The notes under the pieces are model-generated. The model did not search any database and was not told the origin of the DNA. It saw only the letters and a program-made list of their open reading frames with translations. Shown one piece after another: positions 58,638 to 64,000 of a stretch of 64,000 nucleotides of DNA (within the stretch, counting starts at the first letter, position 1; each line of letters starts with the position of its first letter). Source of the stretch: Physcia stellaris (lineage: Eukaryota; Ascomycota; Lecanoromycetes; Caliciales; Physciaceae); the NCBI GenBank assembly GCA_018902385.1, contig JABSSW010000051.1:124001-188000 (forward strand), written 5' to 3'. The position numbers and the translations under genes were made by a program.

Positions 58638-60973
58638 TATGGTGTCCGAATAGCAGAGATGGGCCTATAACAGTGGAGACTTGACAGCTGCTCTCTCGTA
58701 CAATAGGGGATCCAAAATGTAGAGCGACTTCAACGTGACGCAACCGGTATAGCGTCGGTGAGGTACCCAAGGCATCGCGCGCTCGAGAACAAGCTTTATA
58801 AGAATCGTTGACCGGTGCGTCAGCTGGAAACCCCAAACGATATGATCGATAGCTCGCACTAGCATCGTAGTTAATCTATGTAACCATGGTGGCTTCGAAG
58901 GCACGTAAGCAAGAAATACAATGAGGAGATTGAAGACATGGGACGCCATATCAGAGGATCGTCGATGGTTTTCGAAAATTAAGACATCAAAAATAACCGA
59001 CAGAATAATGGTTGACGGGATTAAGAAATGAATGGAAACAACTTGGCAGCCTGGCAGGTTCCTGATCCAAGCACGCACAGGCGCACAAGCGCTGAAGGTA
59101 AGCCACCGTCACATCATTTGTGTAACAAGCGACCTACATGGTGGGAGCCGAAGACGCGCGTTGGGCCACAATCGCACTAGACATGAGAACAGCGACCCTC
59201 GCTCCCAGAATCTCTGCAAGTCCTTGGCTCCCTTGAACGTCTTCTGTTGTTCCTGAACATCTGTACTTTTCCCAGCTTTTGCTTTTTCATGCTTTTGCCC
59301 ACGTGACCAGAAGAGTTTGAGACGATGGCGAATCTGTATAACTGAGCAATGGTCACACAAGCCTTGCCGCAAGCTCGGGATTCGAGCTCTTTTGGGAATC
59401 CCATCGTCATGAAATCACTCCGATTTGAAATGGAATCAAGTGTCCTGTTGACTCATGGATTACCAACCGATACTGCGTCAGGAAAATGTCAACTATTTCC
59501 GGTCGGCTACTTGCATTAGTTTCCCCAGGTGGGATGCAGGGCGTGCATTTGAGTTCGTATTTTTTTGTATTACTCGCCCTAGACAAATATATTAATGAGT
59601 GATGGTTTAGCGTCCTACACAGTCGTCTAGAATCATCCAGAAATCCCATTTCGATTGGGATATGAAGAGCTGGTAGGGCAAGTTGGGGAAGACGTCGAGT
59701 CCAGTGTTTCATCCATATTGCGTTCAAGCCATCAATATAGCGAAGACGGGTAATCTAGATTTCTATTCCATTCGGGAGTTATTCTGGTCCAGGACGAGTG
59801 TACCTACATGCAGTCCGGTGAAGTAATCAGTAAGCCGTCAGGGGCAAGCAGTAAAGTGGCGCCAGATCATGCACGAGTCCAGAAAGAAACACTGTATATA
59901 TTGCCCACCACTAGCCTTAAGGTACCTTACCCCTATTTGACACATCACGTGATCTTGAAGGGTTTGGGGGTGGCAGGCACTTGGGTTTCAGCCCACTCTC
60001 TGTGACCTCAGTGTTAGCTGACAATCGCACAGCTAGCATTCTAACTTACGGCCTTGATGGTGACGTCTTTCTGCGTTGCTTACTTTTAAAGCATTGCATG
60101 GTGTCCTGGCCCGAGAGTACGGTTAGCCTTACCCATGTTTGACATATTCCACGTGGCCATGAAGACTTTGGGGGTGGCGTGCATGACAGCATGGCAATCC
60201 CCGTCCAACGTCTATGCAGCAGGTCGTATTATTATTACTGCCCACTCTCCGTAGATTCTGTGTGACCTGTCAATCGCACAGCTAGGAATCAATGGCCACC
60301 ATGTATGCTGTCATCGTCTGCATTCGTTGCATTGCTTGGTTCATACTGTGGAGGTGGGAGTACTCTCATTGATTCCCTGTACCTGCTTCACGCTACCTGA
60401 AGCATTTGCTCATCCCTCCTCTTCAACCTCAGCGTATCAAGCTGACAGTTACCTAAGAAAACCCCTGGGACCACTGCCGGCAAAGTAGATCAATCTATTG
60501 ACTAAACCCATTCGGATGTCATTCAGTTGCATGTCCCTGGGGGGATAGCGCAAAACCTGGCGAGGTAGCACTGATTTATAGCGCTCATCTTGATTGGTAT
60601 TGACGTCCATGGAGAGTGCGCTACCGTGTCAGGAAGTCCCATTGGTGTTCGGCTCTGTTTGGAGAGGGCCATTTTACCATGAGAAGGATCTCCAGTAGCC
60701 GTATCCCAATCACTATGAAAGGAGTCTAGGTATTCAGGTAAGGTGTGTTAGGAGGGAGAGAAGCACAGAAAGGATACCAACAGGACTGCCTTGGAAGGTC
60801 CTGGCTTATGCAAACCCCTTGCCACCGGCAGCTTCATGTTGTAGCAGTGGGCGGCGAATTGCTTCGATGGTAGGTCATATCCTCGTTATGTCATATAGTA
60901 TCTATCGTCGCTCAAAATGATGCGGTGCATATTGATCATGCTCGGTCGATTGGTTGATCTCGATCTTTTGAGT
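58638..60973. other. Long stretch without recognised genes, with a tandem duplication
   Basis: The - frame at 58665-59078 is hydrophobic (SVIFDVLIFENHRR) but unassigned. A diverged tandem duplication lies at 59925-60350. No RNA gene was recognised. Confidence 0.35.
59925..60350 (+). repeat. Diverged tandem duplication, about 170-210 bp units
   Basis: Unit 1 (about 59925-60105) and unit 2 (about 60130-60350) share, in order, CCTTACCC, TTTGACA, CACGTG, TTTGGGGGTGGC, GCCCACTCTC, TGTGACCT, CAATCGCACAGCTAG and GTTGC near their ends. Unit 2 has extra bases after the GGGGGTGGC motif. No coding sense. Confidence 0.6.
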
Positions 60974-63900
60974 TTACGCTATGTCCAGTCCCTGTGTCTC
61001 ACACATGGCGAAATACTTTCCCCTCCTACCCAGCAGCTCCTTGTGCGTCCCCGTCTCTACGATCTTGCCTTCACCGAATACGAATATTACATCCGCATCT
61101 TTGATGGTCGACAGCCGGTGCGCTACCGCAACCGTGGTTCTTCCCTCCGCCGCCTTCTCCAATGCTGCTTGTACTACTCTTTCAGATTCTGTATCCAGCG
61201 CTGATGTGGCTTCATCAAGGAGCAAGAATCTCGGTCTCCGGATAAGGGCGCGGGCAATGGCTATGCGCTGTTTCTGTCCGCCCGAAAATTGGAGCCCGCG
61301 CGAACCGCAGCGAGTGTTGAGTCCTTCTGGAAGAGACTGGATGAAGTCCCACGCGTTTGCTTGTTTGCAGGCGTCAATGATCTGATCTTCGGTGGGGCTT
61401 GTTATGTGCTCTATGTCGTCTACGCCGAGGGCGATGTTGTCGCGCACGGAGCCTTGGAAGAGGGTGGGCTCTTGCTGTACGAGTGAGATCTGGTTGCGAT
61501 AGATGCGCGGGGAGAAAGTGGACACTTCTTGGTCAGCAACAGATATGGTGCCAGAAGTGGGATCGTAGAAGCGTTCGAGGAGGGACACCATCGTCGACTT
61601 ACCGCAGCCCGAGGGGCCTACGAAGGCGGCAAATTGGCCGGGCTGGATGGTCATGGTGAGGTCTCTGAGGACGATCGCTTTGCGTTGGGTGTAATGAAAG
61701 TTGACGTTGTCGAAGTCGATCCTTCTGTTGCTTTCCTTGGGGCCTTGGTCTTTGTTCTCGTCGTTTACTTGCATCGTAGGTTTGAGGCTGCGCAGCCAGA
61801 GGATGTAATTCGCGGCGCCGGTGGCTTTGGTTATGGCTGCAGAGTTTAGTATGACCTTAGTCAAAGTCAGAATGGAGGCTTACTTGATGTGTAGCTGAAG
61901 AAATGGCCTGCAGCTTGGGCGGCAAAGAGGACGCCGATGAAGATGACATAAAATTGCGACACCGTGTACTCGCCTTTGGATACCAGATTCGAGCCATATC
62001 CAAAGCCAAGGGCCATGATTAGAAATTCTATCGCCTGTGACAGAGAGTAGAGCCAAAGATTCCACACTAAGGATCGGATAGACTTGCTCACAATTCCACT
62101 GAGGAGGTTTGAATACTGTCCAATCACTAGAGATTCCAGAGTCAAAGAAGCGACAGTCTTTATGGCAATAACACTTTCACTGGCTAGACTCGCGCTGTCT
62201 GAAAAGCGTTCCGCAGTCTTCCTTTCCAACAGAACCTCAATGCGCATGCGAGCATATCCTGCAGCGATCAATGGTGGAAAGCCACCAAAAACCACGACGA
62301 GCCCGAGCTTCCAGCCAAAGACAATTGCGACCACGCTGCTAGCCACGAGATTCACCAAGACAATGAAAATTAGAAGGACGTTGGCGCTAATGAGGTCGTT
62401 GAGTGCGGTCGGTATTGATGTGATCCTCGCCGTTAATGCGCCAGAAGTGTTTTCTGGACGGTCGAAAAACTCAATGTCTTGTCGGAGGATATTTTGCAGC
62501 ATCTCAGAGCGATAGCTATGCGTAAGTGTCTGTCCGATGGTATTGCAGGTGACCCCAACAATACTGTAAGCAAGCAGATTGCCTAGAGCAATGACGAAGA
62601 ACATGAGAGCGTAAAAATTGACTTGTCGCTGACCCTCATCTGGTGGAAGAGTGAAGACTGTCAATACACGTGAGTAGAGGATTGCCTGGCCGGGGAATGT
62701 TGCTCCTCCAATCAACGAGCCAAGCGCCGCAAAGAAAAAGGTGACATAAAGCGTCTTTTGTTCAGAGAGCAAGATCCAAAGACATCGGAGTAGCGAGTAT
62801 CCTAAAGTGCCCTGTCCCGCTTCCAGGTCGCCTTCGGGTCGTTCAACCATGTCTCTGACCGACACAGTTGTCTGCCGTCTCGCGATGTCAGGCATTTCTA
62901 GTTCTGGGCCGCCGTCCAGCGGATCCGCATTTCCAAGATCTTGTGCAGCTACTAGGTTAGCATAGCGACCCTTTAGGTTGATTAATTGCTGATGGCTCCC
63001 CTGTTCCACAACGACGCCATCTGAGATAACAGCAATATTGTCAGCTTTCTTTACAGTCGCCAATTTGTGTGCGATGATCAAGGTGGTTCGTCCCGTCGAG
63101 ATCGCGTCCAGAGCGTCTTGCACTATCCTTTCTGCTTTGGGATCCAGAGCGCTGGTAGCCTCGTCTAGAAGAAGGATCCTTGGGTTCGAGATAATACTCC
63201 TGGCAATGGCAATCCTCTGACGTTGACCACCGGAAAGTGTCCCTGCGCCCTCACCGACCTCGGTTTGGTAACCCTGCAAAGATCAGTAGCTATTGCAGAC
63301 GGTCTGGTTCGCGGGATCTTACATGCTCAAGCTTCTCAATAAATTCATGAGCATTGCTTGCTACGCATGCATCGCGCACCATTTGCGATAGCTTCTCTAC
63401 GGACATGTCGGACTGGCTATCAGACAAGCCGTTGGCTACATTCTGGAAGATAGTGCCTCTGAAAAGCACAGGTTCCTGGCTCTGTCAGCATGATCCGATC
63501 CCTGGATTCCAATCTTTGCATACCTGCTGCACCAGACCAATCTGTTTCCTTAACCATCGTGTATTATATTCAACGATCTCTGTCCCGTCAAGCGTAATAC
63601 TCCCAGACGACCTTTCGTACCAACGTTCCAGAAGCCCGACCAAGGTACTTTTACCGCATCCGCTGGCGCCCACAAGTGCTGTAGTTTTGCCTGCTGGTAT
63701 GGCAAGGCTAAGACCCTTCAAGACTTGCACTCCGGGCCTCGATGGATAGGAGAATTTGAGGTCCTTGATCTCGATCTGACCGGATACTGATGCTGGCGAA
63801 ACTCCGTTTGGACTTAAGGGATCAAGTTGCGAGGCTTTGTCCAAGACCTCGAAGAGTTCAGCAGCCGCTGAGGATGCGCTGGTGAAAGCCAGAAATTGTG

Positions 63901-64000
63901 GATAAACTGAATTTATGGCCGACGCCGCAATCAGTACAGAGAGCACTACCGTGAAAACTTTGCCCACATCTGCAACCTCCCCACTTATGAACATTCTATA
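60974..64000 (-). CDS. ABCB/MDR-type ABC transporter, partial (N-terminus outside window)
   Basis: Runs in from the right edge. Exons within the window: 64000-63524, 63475-63323, 63273-61884 and 61836-60974, joined over short GT-AG introns in frame. Order: end of the first membrane domain, NBD1 (Walker [10 protein letters not shown], signature [13 protein letters not shown], Walker [13 protein letters not shown]), a charged linker, the second six-helix membrane domain, NBD2 (GPSGCGKST, signature [25 protein letters not shown], switch AHRLST). This is a full-size exporter. The NBD2 signature starts with Phe instead of Leu, which is seen in some pairs with unequal sites. It exports hydrophobic compounds from the plasma membrane; as a neighbour of a terpenoid locus it may export that product or give self-protection. 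Confidence 0.92.

Noticed and set aside
58665-59078. 137-codon hydrophobic - strand frame
   Set aside because: No family resemblance, no partner exon, and composition fits chance in this AT-moderate DNA.
59380-59405. Small inverted repeat GGGATTC...GGAATCCC considered as a terminator or element end
   Set aside because: Arms of only 7-8 bases with mismatches and no gene end beside it.

Overview
This is nuclear DNA of a filamentous ascomycete (Pezizomycotina). Genes are small-exon, with 45-65 bp GT-AG introns and recognisable branch sites. Protein families are typical of plant-associated or saprotrophic fungi: Pth11-like rhodopsin receptors, an AA11-type LPMO, cysteine-rich small secreted proteins, secondary-metabolite enzymes and an ABCB exporter. 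A leotiomycete or related class is my guess from protein style only. No RNA gene, CRISPR array or intact transposon was recognised.

Left part (1-23.6 kb). A short unknown gene (846-1499, +) is followed by a class I terpene synthase (1957-3539, -). I could rebuild the latter as ten exons giving 370 residues with intact DDxxD, NSE and RY motifs. Next is a 1,435-codon GTPase/RING/patatin protein of the fungal NLR-like type (5677-10361, -), which carries signs of recent damage. After a poorly coding stretch come a SnoaL-like protein (13675-14151, -), a small mitochondrial-type protein, a Pth11-like receptor (16215-17645, +) and a very large coiled-coil protein of unknown function (18831-23449, -).

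Middle part (23.8-35 kb). A metabolite-type block sits between two direct copies of a dispersed repeat; the left copy shows a RIP-like transition bias. It holds a broken toxin-biosynthesis-type alpha/beta hydrolase, a stand-alone adenylation enzyme (25958-27744, -), a second Pth11-like receptor (28783-29936, +) and a polyketide synthase relic reduced to a ketosynthase and a terminal carrier domain. This looks like a decayed gene cluster.

Right-middle part (35-51 kb). Secreted and surface proteins dominate: an AA11-type LPMO (35790-37157), three small secreted proteins (38326-38978, 42252-42866, 44051-44822), a damaged mucin-like membrane protein (40399-40893, -), an 866-residue membrane protein (45567-48314, -) and a truncated membrane protein (49679-50655, +).

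Right end (51-64 kb). A second terpenoid locus contains a HAD-fused class II (drimane-synthase-type) cyclase with a DADTT motif (51378-53136, -), a cytochrome P450 relic, a bZIP regulator (57015-58637, -) and a full-size ABCB transporter that runs off the window end. Enzyme, tailoring oxidase (now dead), regulator and exporter together suggest a sesquiterpenoid cluster.
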